Assembly: GCF_004143485.2 (NCBI RefSeq) | Contig: NZ_ML974133.1 | Location: 124,001 to 188,000, forward strand | DNA length: 64,000 bases | Direction: 5' to 3' | Source of the DNA: Halorussus amylolyticus | GTDB taxonomy: Archaea > Halobacteriota > Halobacteria > Halobacteriales > Haladaptataceae | In this document: positions 8,837-18,180 of the stretch, in pieces | Position numbering within the stretch: the first letter of the stretch is position 1 | How the letters are laid out: each line of letters begins with the position of its first letter | Made by a program: the position numbers and the translations under genes | Notes under the pieces: generated by a model | What the model was told of the DNA's origin: nothing | Database searches by the model: none | Seen by the model: only the letters and a program-made list of their open reading frames with translations

Positions 8837-10523
8837 GGTTCACCTCCTCGTGAAGGTCGTCCGCGCCGGAATCGAACGCCCCGAAATCCACGGTCGCGTC
8901 TCCGGGGTCGCGGTCGCGGTTCATCGTGGTCGCGTGGAGCGCGTAGTTCAAGGCGGCCTGCGAGAGCTGTTCGCCCCAGAGCGCGTGGCGCTCGCCCTTC
9001 CACCGCTCCTCGAACAGTTCGTCGAGCGCGGCGTCGGCCTGCGGCGCGTCGTACTCGGGGTGAAGTTCGGACGCCATTCGATGACAGCAGAAGCCGCCCT
9101 GACAGTTGCCCATCGAGGCTCGCGTCCGGATGCGGACCGCGTTGAGGTCGGTGCCAGACTGGTCGATTGCGTCCCGGATTTCGGCGCGGGTGACGGCCTC
9201 GCAGTCACAAAGGACGGGGTTCGGCTCGCCGGTCTTCAGCACGTCGTCGGCGCGCGAGCCGAGCCGCTGGACGCTCCGGCGACCGATTGGCGACCGGAGA
9301 CCGAACTCCTCCATGTAGTCTCTGAGGACCGAGAAGTCCTCGCTCCCCGGCAGGGGTTCGTCTGCGGTCCGGCACGTCGCCGAGACGCCGAACTTCTCGC
9401 AGACGTGGTCGGAAATCTCCTCGGCCATCATCCGGTAGGTGGTGAACTTCCCGCCGACGATGCTCGTGAACCCCGCGAGGTCGTCGCGGTCGTCGTGGTC
9501 GAGCAGGAAGTAGTCGCGGGTGATGTCGGTCGGGTCGGCGGTTCCGGTCCCCGGCGGTTCGTACAGCGGGCGCACGCCCCAGAACGACCGGACGGTGCGG
9601 GCCTCCCGGAGGATGGGCACCAGCTTCGAGAGTTCGTCTATCATCAGGTCCACCTCCCACTGTTCCTCGGGGTAGTCCTCGGGGTCCTCGACCTCCACGT
9701 CGGTCGTCCCCAAAATCGCGGTCGTCTCGTGGGGAACCACGATGTCGGCGTCACCTTTCGGGACGCATCGGTTCACGACCGTATCGACCTGCCGACAGTT
9801 CATCACGACCATCGCGCCCTTCGAGGGTCGGACCGCCACGTCCACGCCCGCCATCGCACCGATTTGCCCGGCCCACGCGCCCGCGGCGTTTATCACGTAG
9901 TCGGCGTCGATTCGCTCGCGCTCGCCCGGCGTGACGTGTTCGCGCTTGCCCGGTCCGGAGTCGTGGCGCACCTCGACGCCCGTCACCTCGGTTCCGTCGG
10001 TCAGCACGTCCACGACCTCGGCGTGGGTCTCGATGCGCGCGCCGTGGCGCTGCGCGTCGGCGGCGTTCGCCACGCAGAGTCGGAAGGGGTCCACGGCACC
10101 GTCCGGCACGCGAATCGCGCGCTTCACGTCCTTCGTCAGGTACGGCTCTTCCTCGCGGGCCTCCTCCGCGGAGAGGACCTCTGCCGGGATGTCGCAGTCT
10201 CGACAGCCCTGAAGCTTCTCCTCGAAGTATTCGTCGGGGTCGTCCTCCAACTGGACGAACTGGCCGCCGGTCAGCTCGACGCAGTGGGAGGCGATGTCCC
10301 GGAGGACGCGGTTCTCCTCGATGCACTCTCTGGCGCTCGCCTGGTCGGAGACCGCGTACCGACCCCCGCTGTGGAGCAGCCCGTGCATCCGACCCGTCGT
10401 GCCGTGGGTGAGGTTTCCCTTCTCGACGAGCGACACGTCTACGCCGCGCATCGCGAGGTCGCGCGCGATACCGCAGCCGGTCGAGCCGCCCCCGACGACG
10501 ACGGTGTGGGGTGTCGATGCCAT
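8826..10523 (-). CDS. glpA: Anaerobic glycerol-3-phosphate dehydrogenase subunit A
   Basis: 565-residue FAD-dependent catalytic subunit oxidising sn-glycerol-3-phosphate to dihydroxyacetone phosphate. The N-terminal nucleotide motif is [20 protein letters not shown]. The C-terminus carries a BFD-like [2Fe-2S] region with Cys residues in [11 protein letters not shown] and [11 protein letters not shown]. It is the first gene of glpABC and diverges from glpK across a 230-bp promoter region, the usual haloarchaeal glycerol arrangement. Haloarchaea live on glycerol leaked by Dunaliella, which fits a dedicated cluster. Confidence 0.96.
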   Translation of the reverse strand: MASTPHTVVVGGGSTGCGIARDLAMRGVDVSLVEKGNLTHGTTGRMHGLLHSGGRYAVSDQASARECIEENRVLRDIASHCVELTGGQFVQLEDDPDEYFEEKLQGCRDCDIPAEVLSAEEAREEEPYLTKDVKRAIRVPDGAVDPFRLCVANAADAQRHGARIETHAEVVDVLTDGTEVTGVEVRHDSGPGKREHVTPGERERIDADYVINAAGAWAGQIGAMAGVDVAVRPSKGAMVVMNCRQVDTVVNRCVPKGDADIVVPHETTAILGTTDVEVEDPEDYPEEQWEVDLMIDELSKLVPILREARTVRSFWGVRPLYEPPGTGTADPTDITRDYFLLDHDDRDDLAGFTSIVGGKFTTYRMMAEEISDHVCEKFGVSATCRTADEPLPGSEDFSVLRDYMEEFGLRSPIGRRSVQRLGSRADDVLKTGEPNPVLCDCEAVTRAEIRDAIDQSGTDLNAVRIRTRASMGNCQGGFCCHRMASELHPEYDAPQADAALDELFEERWKGERHALWGEQLSQAALNYALHATTMNRDRDPGDATVDFGAFDSGADDLHEEVNHGD

Positions 10524-10753
10524 CTACGCGTCCTTCGGAGTCGACGCACTTTACTTCATCGACAGGGTCGTGTCGAGAGTAAACTTCCATCGCGTTCCGG
10601 CATTGATTCCGTCGTCCGTCGTCTATCGGATTTCTCGCCGGTATATCGGCGGTATTTATCGAACCGGGGAGCAACATTTATAATGATTCACCATATTGTT
10701 TATTAGTAGGTCGGTGGCAACAGTAAACTGCCGTCACACGAACCTACAGAACA
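10524..10753. promoter_or_regulatory. Divergent glpABC / glpK promoter region
   Basis: 230 bp between the two divergent operons, markedly A+T-rich around 10674-10707. TGTTTATTAG (10698-10707) is a plausible TATA element for glpK, placing a start about 25 nt before the ATG. GATAAATAC-type sequence read on the minus strand near 10652-10660 is a candidate for glpA with a ~100-nt leader. The A+T-rich stretch between them is the likeliest regulator-binding zone; no clear palindrome was found. Confidence 0.5.
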
Positions 10754-12286
10754 ATGGTAGACAGCTATATTGGGGCGATAGACCAGGGGACGACTGGCAC
10801 TCGGTTCATGGTGTTCGACCACGGCGGGCAGGTCGTCGCGAACGCGTACGAGCGTCACGAACAGATATACCCCGAACCGGGGTGGGTCGAACACGACCCG
10901 CTCGAAATTTGGGAGAACACGAAAGCGGTGGTCACGCGCGGTCTCGCCGACGCCGATTTGGACGCCGAACAGCTCGAAGCGCTCGGCATCACGAACCAAC
11001 GCGAGACGACCGTCGTCTGGGACGCCGACACCGGCAGACCGGTCCACAACGCGCTCGTCTGGCAGGACCGCCGGACCACCGACCGGGTCGAGGAACTCGA
11101 AGCCGCCGACAAGGTCGAGTGGATACGCGAGACCACCGGTCTCGAAGCCGACGCCTACTTCGCGGCCACCAAGGTCGAGTGGATACTCGACAACGCCGAA
11201 CCGCTGAAGCTCTCGTCGTCCCGGACCGAGAACCTCCGCGACCGCGCCCGCGACGGCGAACTCATGATGGGCACCATCGACGCGTGGCTCATCTACAATC
11301 TGACGGGCAACCACATCACCGACGTGACGAACGCCTCGCGGACGATGCTGTACGACATCGAGGACCTCTCGTGGGACGACGACCTCTTGGAGGAGTTCGG
11401 CGTCCCCGAGAGCATGCTCCCGGAGGTCCGGCCCTCCTCGGACGAGGAGACCTACGGAACGACCGACCCCGACGGCTTCCTCGGTGCTGAGGTGCCGGTC
11501 GCGGGCGCGCTCGGCGACCAGCAGGCCGCGCTGTTCGGCCAGACCTGCTTCGACGAGGGCGACGCCAAGAACACCTACGGGACCGGGTCGTTCTACCTCA
11601 TGAACACCGGGTCGGAGGCCGTGAGTTCGGACCACGGTCTGCTGACGACCATCGGTTTCCAGCTCTCGGGCGAACCCGTCCAGTACGCGCTCGAAGGTTC
11701 GATATTCATCACCGGGGCTGCCATCGAGTGGCTGGAGGACGTGGACCTCATCAACAACGCGGCCCAGACCGCGGAGCTGGCCCGGTCGGTCGATTCGACC
11801 GACGGCGTCTACATGGTCCCCGCATTTACCGGACTGGGCGCGCCCCACTGGGACGGCCGCGCGCGCGGCACCATCGTCGGAATGACCCGCGGCACGAGAA
11901 AGGAACACATCGTCCGGGCCACCCTCGAATCCATCGCGTACCAGACCCGCGACATCGCCGAAGCCATGGAGGCCGATTCGGGCGTCGAGACGACGAGCCT
12001 CCGCGTCGACGGCGGGGCCGTCAAGAACAACTTCCTCTGTCAGCTTCAGTCCGACATCATCCAGACCGAAATCGTCCGCCCGCAGGTGGACGAGACGACC
12101 GCGCTCGGGTCGGCGTACGCCGCCGGTCTGGCGGTCGGCTACTGGGACACGGTGGACGAACTCCGGTCGAACTGGCAGGTAGACCGGGAGTTCGCCCCCG
12201 AGATGGCGGCGTCGAAGGCCGATACGATGTACGGTCGGTGGGACGACGCCGTCGAGCGGTCGCTCGACTGGGCCCAAGAGGAGTGA
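10754..12286 (+). CDS. glpK: Glycerol kinase
   Basis: 510-residue FGGY-family kinase converting glycerol and ATP to sn-glycerol-3-phosphate, the substrate of GlpABC. The phosphate-binding N-terminal motif is GAIDQGTTGTRFMVFDH; the second ATPase-fold motif includes YGTGSFYLMNTG, and GGAVKNNFLCQLQSDI is the C-terminal family signature. Length is standard. It is followed after 3 bp by a membrane protein, so the two are probably co-transcribed. Confidence 0.97.
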   Translation: MVDSYIGAIDQGTTGTRFMVFDHGGQVVANAYERHEQIYPEPGWVEHDPLEIWENTKAVVTRGLADADLDAEQLEALGITNQRETTVVWDADTGRPVHNALVWQDRRTTDRVEELEAADKVEWIRETTGLEADAYFAATKVEWILDNAEPLKLSSSRTENLRDRARDGELMMGTIDAWLIYNLTGNHITDVTNASRTMLYDIEDLSWDDDLLEEFGVPESMLPEVRPSSDEETYGTTDPDGFLGAEVPVAGALGDQQAALFGQTCFDEGDAKNTYGTGSFYLMNTGSEAVSSDHGLLTTIGFQLSGEPVQYALEGSIFITGAAIEWLEDVDLINNAAQTAELARSVDSTDGVYMVPAFTGLGAPHWDGRARGTIVGMTRGTRKEHIVRATLESIAYQTRDIAEAMEADSGVETTSLRVDGGAVKNNFLCQLQSDIIQTEIVRPQVDETTALGSAYAAGLAVGYWDTVDELRSNWQVDREFAPEMAASKADTMYGRWDDAVERSLDWAQEE

Positions 12287-12289
12287 CCG

Positions 12290-13363
12290 ATGTACGGAAC
12301 GATACTCCAGATTCCGGTCCTCGAACTCGGAATCGAGGAGTTTCTCGTGCTGTTCGTCACGGCGCTCGCCGGTGGCGCGTTCGGTGCCGCCATCGGCGCG
12401 CTCCCCGCGTTCATCTTCACCGGCTTCGTCGTCTTCCTCGGCGAGGGACTCGCGATTCTCCAGCGGGAAATCGCCGCACTCGATGGAGTCTCCGGAGGCG
12501 CGCTCGCGGTCGACCTCACGGGCGTCATCGGGTTCGGGATGGTTACCGGCCCGCACATCGCGTTCGCGGGCGGCGTGGCGGCGTCGGCCTTCGCCGGGAA
12601 GAAGTACCCCGAGATGGAACCCGACGGCTGGGACTACCACTTCGGGAAGGACATCCTCTACGCGTTCGGGACCAAGCCCGACGTGCTCGCGGTCGGCGCG
12701 GTCTTCGGCGCGCTCGGGATGCTGATTGCCCGCCTCGCGGGGGGTCTCGGCGTCCCGACCGACGGCATCGCGCTCTCGGTGGTCGCGACCGCGTTGCTCG
12801 CCCGAGTCGCCTTCGGCTACCCGCTCGTCGGCACCCCTCGCGGCTCGAATCTGCTCGACATGACGCCGTTCGAGCGCGAGGAGGAGCGCGTCGTGACCGA
12901 CGGCGGGACCGGGGAGACCCGACTCGCGACCGAACCGTGGCTCCCCCACCAGTACCGGTGGTCCGGGGTCACGGCCATCGGTCTCGTGGGCGGCATCCTC
13001 GCGGGCTACATCTGGCTGGAGACGGGGAGCATCTTCATGGGCTACGCGATTTCGGCGATGAGCCTGCTGTTCCTCCAACTCGGCGTCGAGAAGATTCCGG
13101 TCACCCACCACATCACGCTCATCGGGTCGGTCGGGGCCGTACTCGCGCTTCCGCTCGTCGGGAGCGAACCCGCCGCCCTGCTGGTCGCGGGGGGGTTCGG
13201 CGCGCTCGCGGGGGTCGTCGGCGAGGTCAGCCAGCGAATCTTCTACGCTCACTCCGACACCCACGTGGACCCGCCAGCGATGGCAATCGCGTTCGTCATG
13301 CTCGTCGTCGGCGTCCTCTACCTGTTCGGTCTCCTCCCGAGCGCGGGGTATCTGGCAATTTAG
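12290..13363 (+). CDS. Membrane protein downstream of glpK (GlpX-like putative glycerol transporter)
   Basis: 357-residue polytopic membrane protein with about eight to ten hydrophobic helices and an acidic cytoplasmic loop near residues 195-215. It follows glpK by 3 bp. In Haloferax volcanii the gene after glpK encodes a membrane protein proposed to be a glycerol facilitator and called GlpX; this protein occupies the same position. It has no aquaporin NPA motifs, so the transport role rests on synteny. It should not be confused with the bacterial GlpX fructose-1,6-bisphosphatase. Confidence 0.75.
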   Translation: MYGTILQIPVLELGIEEFLVLFVTALAGGAFGAAIGALPAFIFTGFVVFLGEGLAILQREIAALDGVSGGALAVDLTGVIGFGMVTGPHIAFAGGVAASAFAGKKYPEMEPDGWDYHFGKDILYAFGTKPDVLAVGAVFGALGMLIARLAGGLGVPTDGIALSVVATALLARVAFGYPLVGTPRGSNLLDMTPFEREEERVVTDGGTGETRLATEPWLPHQYRWSGVTAIGLVGGILAGYIWLETGSIFMGYAISAMSLLFLQLGVEKIPVTHHITLIGSVGAVLALPLVGSEPAALLVAGGFGALAGVVGEVSQRIFYAHSDTHVDPPAMAIAFVMLVVGVLYLFGLLPSAGYLAI

Positions 13364-13433
13364 GCGACCGCGTGACTCCCCGTTGTTTTATCGGCACGGG
13401 CCGAATTATCGACACCACTCACTGCAAACGGAC

Positions 13434-14609
13434 ATGGACATCGACGCGAGAATCAAACGACGACAGCACAGAACCGACGAACCGCGACTCGTGGAGGACT
13501 ACGAATCGCTCGCGCCCGTTTCGCACGTCTCCGAACCGTCCGACCGGGGACCCGTGTTCGAGCGACTGCTCGACCACCTCGACCCGGTGTTCGACGGTCA
13601 GCTACCGCCCAACGCCTACGTCTACGGCCCGTTCGGGTCGGGGAAGTCCGCAATCGTGACGGCGCTGTTCGCGCACCTCGACCGACTCTCGACCGAAAAT
13701 TCGTCCGTCATCCACACGAGCACGCGGGCTTCGACGCCGGTCTCGCCCGCGTTTGCCTACCTCGACCTGCGCGAACTCGCGAGCGAGTTCGCGCTGTATG
13801 GTGGTCTCCTCGACGCCGTCGTCGATGATTCGGTTCCGGACCACGGCGTCAGCACCGAGGAGTTACGCGAGCGCCTCCGCGACGTTCTCGGGGGGTCGCG
13901 AGCGGGCATCGTCGTCGCGGTGGACCACGTCTACGAGAGCGACGACATCGGCGCGGCCGAACTCCTCGACGTGTTCGCGGGGTTGCCGAGCAATCTGAGC
14001 TGGCTCGCGGTCGGCCGAAACCGCCCCGAAGAGGTCGCGCTCACCGAGCACACCGCGAACACGATTCGAGTCGAGCGCTACCGGCGCGAGACGCTCGTGG
14101 ACGTGCTGATGACCAGAGCCTCGCTCGGTCTCACACAGCAGGCGCTCGACCACGAACTCGCCCGCCGGATTGCCGACTGGGCCGACGGGAACGCACACCA
14201 CGCGCTGGCGGCGCTGTTCGTGGCGACCGACCGCGCGACCACCGCGAATCGAACCCACCTGACCGAGTCGGACGTGGCGTCCGCATTCGAGGAGTTTCCC
14301 GGGTCGTCGGTCTCGCTTGGGCGCGTGCTGGCGCTTCCCGCGAACAAACAGTTCGTCCTTCGAAAGCTCATCGACCTCGACGCCGACGAGTGTGCGTCCG
14401 TGGCCGCGACCACGGAGGCGATTAGCGCCGACCCCTCGGTGGACCTCTCGCGGGGAACCGTCAAGCGGTACCTCTACGAGATGGCAGAAACCGGGGTGGT
14501 CGAGCGCGTCGAGTCCGAGAGCGCGACCGGGAAGGGGCGGCCGCCGAGCAGGGTGGAACTCCGATTCCCTCCGACCGCGTTCCGTCGCCTCTACGACCTC
14601 AATCGGTAG
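13434..14609 (+). CDS. Orc1/Cdc6-family AAA+ ATPase
   Basis: 391-residue AAA+ protein with a C-terminal winged helix, related to archaeal Orc1/Cdc6. Walker A is GPFGSGKSA (residues ~64-72); the Walker B region reads IVVAVDHVYE, with a less acidic end than the canonical motif. The last ~80 residues form a winged helix (RGTVKRYLYEMAETGVVERV). The start was placed at the ATG of MDIDARIKRR, 17 codons into the open frame, because the preceding residues do not resemble the family. There are no origin-recognition-box-like repeats next to it, so it may be an orphan paralogue or a regulator instead of an origin-linked initiator. Confidence 0.78.
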   Translation: MDIDARIKRRQHRTDEPRLVEDYESLAPVSHVSEPSDRGPVFERLLDHLDPVFDGQLPPNAYVYGPFGSGKSAIVTALFAHLDRLSTENSSVIHTSTRASTPVSPAFAYLDLRELASEFALYGGLLDAVVDDSVPDHGVSTEELRERLRDVLGGSRAGIVVAVDHVYESDDIGAAELLDVFAGLPSNLSWLAVGRNRPEEVALTEHTANTIRVERYRRETLVDVLMTRASLGLTQQALDHELARRIADWADGNAHHALAALFVATDRATTANRTHLTESDVASAFEEFPGSSVSLGRVLALPANKQFVLRKLIDLDADECASVAATTEAISADPSVDLSRGTVKRYLYEMAETGVVERVESESATGKGRPPSRVELRFPPTAFRRLYDLNR

Positions 14610-14651
14610 CGTTCCCCGTCTGCGACTCGGCCGACCGAGACTCGTTTCGGC

Positions 14652-14686
14652 GGAGCGAGGGAGCGAGGGAGAGAAGGAGAGAAAGG
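14652..14686 (+). other. Polypurine tract
   Basis: About 35 nearly all-purine bases (GGAGCGAGGGAGCGAGGG then AGAAGG and AGAAAGG) between the Cdc6-like gene and the ArsR gene. It could unwind or form a triplex; no function is assigned. Confidence 0.5.
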
Positions 14687-14716
14687 CGATGATGCCGAGA
14701 CGAAACCATTATCTGA

Positions 14717-14732
14717 ACAGTTGTGCAATTGT
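14717..14732. promoter_or_regulatory. Imperfect palindrome, candidate ArsR operator
   Basis: ACAGTTGTGCAATTGT is an imperfect 8+8 palindrome (ACA-TTG..CAA-TGT) ending 6 bp before the ArsR start codon. Position and form suit autorepression by an ArsR/SmtB dimer, and TTATCTGA just upstream is a possible TATA element. Confidence 0.45.
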
Positions 14733-14738
14733 CGTGAG

Positions 14739-15134
14739 ATGGCTCACCCCGACGACCGGCTCAGGCGACTGCTCGACGACCAACTCGGCGAGTGTTCCGA
14801 TGCCGACGTGGAACGCCGCAAGGACGAACTCCACGCGCTCGCCGAGGAGGCTCCCGACCGCTCGGCGGACGTGGCGGCGCTCTCGGCGCTGGCGAACGAC
14901 ACCCGGTACCGCATCGTGCGACTCCTCTCATCGGCCGACGGCGAACTCTGCGTCTGCGAACTCGCGCCGCTCGTCGCGGTGAGCGACAGCGCCCTGAGCC
15001 ACGCGCTCTCGGACCTGACGAACGCCGGACTCCTCGCGCGCTCGAAGGACGGCAAGTGGCGCTACTACGTCACGACCGACCGCGCAGAGGCGCTCCTCGA
15101 CGCGCTCGACGCGACCCGAGAGGTGGCCGAGTGA
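14739..15134 (+). CDS. ArsR/SmtB-family metal-responsive repressor
   Basis: 131-residue winged-helix repressor. The helix-turn-helix follows the motif ELCVCELAPL (residues ~68-77), the classic alpha-3 Cys-X-Cys site that binds As(III)/Sb(III) or soft metals in the ArsR type. The start is placed at ATG 14739 instead of an upstream alternative, because the palindrome at 14717-14732 would otherwise fall in the coding region. No arsenic transporter or reductase adjoins it; the next gene is a phosphoglycolate phosphatase. Targets are therefore unknown beyond probable autoregulation. Confidence 0.9.
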   Translation: MAHPDDRLRRLLDDQLGECSDADVERRKDELHALAEEAPDRSADVAALSALANDTRYRIVRLLSSADGELCVCELAPLVAVSDSALSHALSDLTNAGLLARSKDGKWRYYVTTDRAEALLDALDATREVAE

Positions 15135-15214
15135 CTTGCGACCGGGAGAGTGGAACCGCCGCGTCCGACACCGAGAACGACCGCTTTTTCTACCCGACTC
15201 GCCTTCGGTGAGAC

Positions 15215-15889
15215 ATGGTTCCGCCGCTCGTCCTCGACATCGACGGCACGATGACGCTTCCCGACGACTCCATCGACCCGCGATTCTTCGAAGTGCTTCC
15301 CGCGTGGGACGCCCCGGTGGTCGTGGCGACCGGGAAGTCGTTTCCCTACCCGGTCGCGCTGTGTCACTTCATGTACCTCGAACAGAACGTCGTCGCCGAG
15401 AACGGCGGCATCGTCCTCGCGCGCGAGCAGGTCACGAAGAACGGCGACGCCGCGGCCGCCCGCCGGGTCGCCGAGGCGTACCGCGAAGCGGGCTACGACC
15501 TCGGATGGGGTCCCGCCGACCTCACGAACCGGTGGCGCGAGACCGAACTCGCGGTCGCGCGCGACCAACCGCTCGGCCCGCTCGAAGAAATCGCGGCCGA
15601 ACACGGCCTGGAGGTCGTGGACACCGGCTACGCCTACCACGTCAAATCGCCCGGCGTCGAGAAGGGTCGCGGGCTGAAGTCGGTCGCGCGACTTCTCGAC
15701 CGCGATCCCGAGGAGTTCGTCGCCATCGGCGACTCGGAGAACGACGTGTCCACCTTCGGCGTGGCGGGCGAGTCGTACGCGGTCGCAAACGCCGATGCGA
15801 AGGCCGCGCGCGCCGCCGACGTGGTGCTGGAGCAGTCGTACTCCGAAGGCACGCTGGCGGTGCTAGACGACCTCCGGCGGCGGGGGTGA
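15215..15889 (+). CDS. Phosphoglycolate phosphatase, archaeal HAD type
   Basis: 224-residue HAD phosphatase of the archaeal phosphoglycolate phosphatase group, hydrolysing 2-phosphoglycolate to glycolate. The catalytic motif DIDGTMT is at residues 7-13; the Cof-type cap domain fills the middle; GDSENDVSTF near the C-terminus is the metal-binding motif IV. Length matches the family. It sits alone between the ArsR gene and a repeat element. Confidence 0.88.
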   Translation: MVPPLVLDIDGTMTLPDDSIDPRFFEVLPAWDAPVVVATGKSFPYPVALCHFMYLEQNVVAENGGIVLAREQVTKNGDAAAARRVAEAYREAGYDLGWGPADLTNRWRETELAVARDQPLGPLEEIAAEHGLEVVDTGYAYHVKSPGVEKGRGLKSVARLLDRDPEEFVAIGDSENDVSTFGVAGESYAVANADAKAARAADVVLEQSYSEGTLAVLDDLRRRG

Positions 15890-15924
15890 TACCGGCGCTT
15901 TTCGGCGTACCGTCCTTCTATTCC

Positions 15925-16078
15925 GGCGCGCGCTGGCGCGACCTCGTGTCGCGCCATCAGTCGCGCGAGGGATGAGGACCGCAGGGAAGGAGCGACCGGA
16001 GGGAGCGACTGACCGAGGACCGCAATCGGTTGGGGAGGTGTGTGGCCTGCGGTCGCGGTGCTGTGCGGCCCTCATAGG
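15925..16078 (+). repeat. Third copy of the 5.5-5.9 kb repeat
   Basis: Same orientation as the right arm of the element at 5555-5930. It shares the hairpin TGGCGCGAC/GTCGCGCCA, then CGCGCGAGGGATGAG, then TGTGGCCTGCGGTCGCGGTG, ending in CATAGGT. It occupies most of the gap between the phosphoglycolate phosphatase gene and cutA. Confidence 0.75.
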
Positions 16079-16140
16079 TACCGGGAGTAGCTAGCTCCGC
16101 TCACCGTTCCATCAGGTCAATCAGTAGCCACTCCCGTCAC

Positions 16141-16443
16141 TTACTCGACCGTGTCCTCCCGCCACTCCCCAAACGCATCGAGCACATCATCCTCCTCGAA
16201 TCGCTCGACGCAGGGCACGTCGTAGGGATGGCTCTCCTCGACCCGCGCTTCGAGGCGGTCGTAGGCCTCCTCGGTGGTCTTCGCCAGCAGGACCACCTCC
16301 TCGTCGCGGTGGACCTCGCCGTCCCACCGGTAGACCGAGGTGCAGGGGAATCGGTTGACGCAGGCCGCGAGGCGCTCCTCTACGAGCAACTCAGCAAGGT
16401 CTTCCGCTCCATCCGGCGGTGCGGTGATGTAGGCGGTCGGCAT
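16141..16443 (-). CDS. cutA: CutA1 family divalent-cation tolerance protein
   Basis: 100-residue trimeric signalling-fold protein. Family signatures are present: AELLVEERLAACVNRFP, SVYRWDGEVHRDEEVVLLAKT and SHPYDVPCVERF. The start is placed at MPTAYITAPP; the longer open frame upstream runs into the dispersed element and has no CutA similarity. CutA binds divalent cations in vitro, but its cellular role is unsettled. It diverges from pyrB. Confidence 0.93.
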   Translation of the reverse strand: MPTAYITAPPDGAEDLAELLVEERLAACVNRFPCTSVYRWDGEVHRDEEVVLLAKTTEEAYDRLEARVEESHPYDVPCVERFEEDDVLDAFGEWREDTVE

Positions 16444-16472
16444 ACCCGTCACTCCGGTGTCGGGGATTGTAA

Positions 16473-16584
16473 GGCTCAGCCCTTGCGGGCTATTCGGACT
16501 GGTGGTTCCCATCAGACAGACCGGGCGGGAACCGATACAGAGCGTCCGTGCAGGGTTGGTCCCGGCTTGGTATTTGAAGGTTCG
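16473..16584 (+). repeat. Two-block dispersed element, copy 1
   Basis: Block A (16473-16507) and block B (16543-16584) recur at 56514-56548 and 56711-56752, with 31/35 and 37/42 identical bases. The spacer here is 35 nt against 162 nt in copy 2. Block A contains the hairpin AGCCC-TTGC-GGGCT; block B contains GCAGGGTTGGTCCCGGCTT. Block B ends 116 bp before pyrB. It may be a structured RNA, a leader, or the ends of a decayed IS200/IS605-type element. Confidence 0.65.
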
Positions 16585-16700
16585 TGTCGGAATCGACGCT
16601 CGACGGACGACCGGCCGCAAGCCATTCGGAAACCGACGACGAACGCGATTCCGAACTCACTCCGAGAGATTCAAGGCCGACCCGATACCCCACTCTACCA

Positions 16701-17615
16701 ATGCGGCACGACCACCTCATAACTGCAAAACAACTCTCGCGCGAGGACATCGAGGAGGTCCTCGACCGCGCGGCCGAAATCGACGCCGACCCGGCCGCGT
16801 TCGGGGACCGCCACGCCGACACGGTGCTCGGACTCTGTTTTTACGAGCCGAGTACGCGCACCAAGATGAGCTTCGAAACCGCCATCAAGCGCCTCGGCGG
16901 CGACAGCGTGGACATGGGAACCGTCGAGTCGTCGTCGGTCAAGAAGGGCGAAAGTCTGGCCGACACCGCGCGCGTCGTCGCGGGGTACGCCGACGCGCTC
17001 GTGTTGCGCCACCCGAGCGAGGGCGCGGCCAAGATGGTCGGCGACTTCGTGGACGTTCCCCTGCTCAACGCCGGGGACGGCGCGGGCCACCACCCGACTC
17101 AGACCCTGCTCGACCTCTACACGATTCGGGAGAACGCCGGACTCGACGACCTCACGATAGGCATCATGGGCGACCTGAAGTACGGCCGGACGGTCCACTC
17201 GCTCGCCCACGCCCTCACCAACTTCGACGCCCGCCAGCACTTCGTGAGTCCCGAGAGCCTGAAACTCCCGCGGAGCGTTCGCTACGACCTCCACGAGTCG
17301 GGCGCGAACGTCCGGGAACACACCGACCTCGACGACGTGCTGCCCGAACTCGACGTGCTGTACGTGACCCGGATTCAGCGCGAGCGGTTCCCCGACGAGA
17401 ACGAGTACCACGCCATCGCGGGCGAGTACGGCATCGACCTCGAAACGCTGGAGGACGCGAGCGACGACCTGACCGTGATGCACCCGCTTCCGCGCGTGGA
17501 CGAAATCGCCTCGGAAGTGGACGACACCGAGTACGCCGCGTACTTCGAACAGGCCCACAACGGGGTGCCGGTTCGGATGGCCCTGCTGGATTTGATGATG
17601 GAGGGACAACAATGA
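16701..17615 (+). CDS. pyrB: Aspartate carbamoyltransferase catalytic chain
   Basis: 304-residue catalytic subunit condensing carbamoyl phosphate and aspartate in pyrimidine synthesis. The carbamoyl-phosphate loop [11 protein letters not shown] is near residue 50 and [12 protein letters not shown] near residue 132; HPLPRVDEI is also diagnostic. The start is placed at [12 protein letters not shown] because longer upstream starts would add a non-homologous tail from the dispersed element. The stop overlaps the pyrI start (ATGA), coupling catalytic and regulatory chain synthesis. Confidence 0.97.
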   Translation: MRHDHLITAKQLSREDIEEVLDRAAEIDADPAAFGDRHADTVLGLCFYEPSTRTKMSFETAIKRLGGDSVDMGTVESSSVKKGESLADTARVVAGYADALVLRHPSEGAAKMVGDFVDVPLLNAGDGAGHHPTQTLLDLYTIRENAGLDDLTIGIMGDLKYGRTVHSLAHALTNFDARQHFVSPESLKLPRSVRYDLHESGANVREHTDLDDVLPELDVLYVTRIQRERFPDENEYHAIAGEYGIDLETLEDASDDLTVMHPLPRVDEIASEVDDTEYAAYFEQAHNGVPVRMALLDLMMEGQQ

Positions 17616-18073
17616 GCGACCACGAACTCCGCGTCAGCAAGATTCGAAACGGCACCGTCATCGACCACATCCGCGCCGGGCAGGCGCTCAACGTCCTCGC
17701 CATCCTCGGCATCGACGGGACCGGCGGCGAGACGGTCAGCGTCGGCATCAACGTCCCGAGCGACCGGATGCACCACAAGGACATCGTGAAGGTCGAGGGC
17801 AAGGAACTCAGTCAGGACGAGGTGGACGTGCTCTCGCTCGTCGCGCCCGAGGCGACCATCAACATCATCCGCGAGTACGAGGTCGCCGAGAAACAGCATC
17901 TCGAACGCCCCGACCGCGTCGTCGGCGTCCTGTCGTGTCCGAACCACAACTGCATCACGAACGCCGACGAACCGGTCGAGACCAAGTTCGAGGTGTTAGA
18001 CGACGGCGTCAGGTGTGAGTACTGCGAGACGATACTCCGCGACAGCATCGCGGCCCACATCGCGGTCGAGTAG
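17612..18073 (+). CDS. pyrI: Aspartate carbamoyltransferase regulatory chain
   Basis: 153-residue regulatory subunit that binds nucleotide effectors and forms the dodecamer with PyrB. The allosteric domain contains [15 protein letters not shown] and VSVGINVPS; the C-terminal zinc domain has four Cys in CPNHNC and CEYC. It overlaps pyrB by 4 bp. Length and motifs are canonical. Confidence 0.97.
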   Translation: MSDHELRVSKIRNGTVIDHIRAGQALNVLAILGIDGTGGETVSVGINVPSDRMHHKDIVKVEGKELSQDEVDVLSLVAPEATINIIREYEVAEKQHLERPDRVVGVLSCPNHNCITNADEPVETKFEVLDDGVRCEYCETILRDSIAAHIAVE

Positions 18074-18180
18074 CGCCGTCGTATAAGTGGCAAGTAATCG
18101 TCTGGAAACCGCGCGTTACCCGCGAAAACGGTCAGAACGGTCGGTTTCGTTTATCTCTCGGCTCTGCATACGACCCGAGA

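Noticed and set aside
5930-9145. 1071-residue open frame on the plus strand across glpCBA
   Set aside because: Antisense shadow of three well-supported genes in high-G+C DNA; low-complexity Arg/Val-rich sequence without a family.
13364-14738. Replication origin next to the Cdc6-like gene
   Set aside because: No long A+T-rich tract or repeated ORB-like motif flanks it; the adjoining gaps are only 70 and 129 bp.
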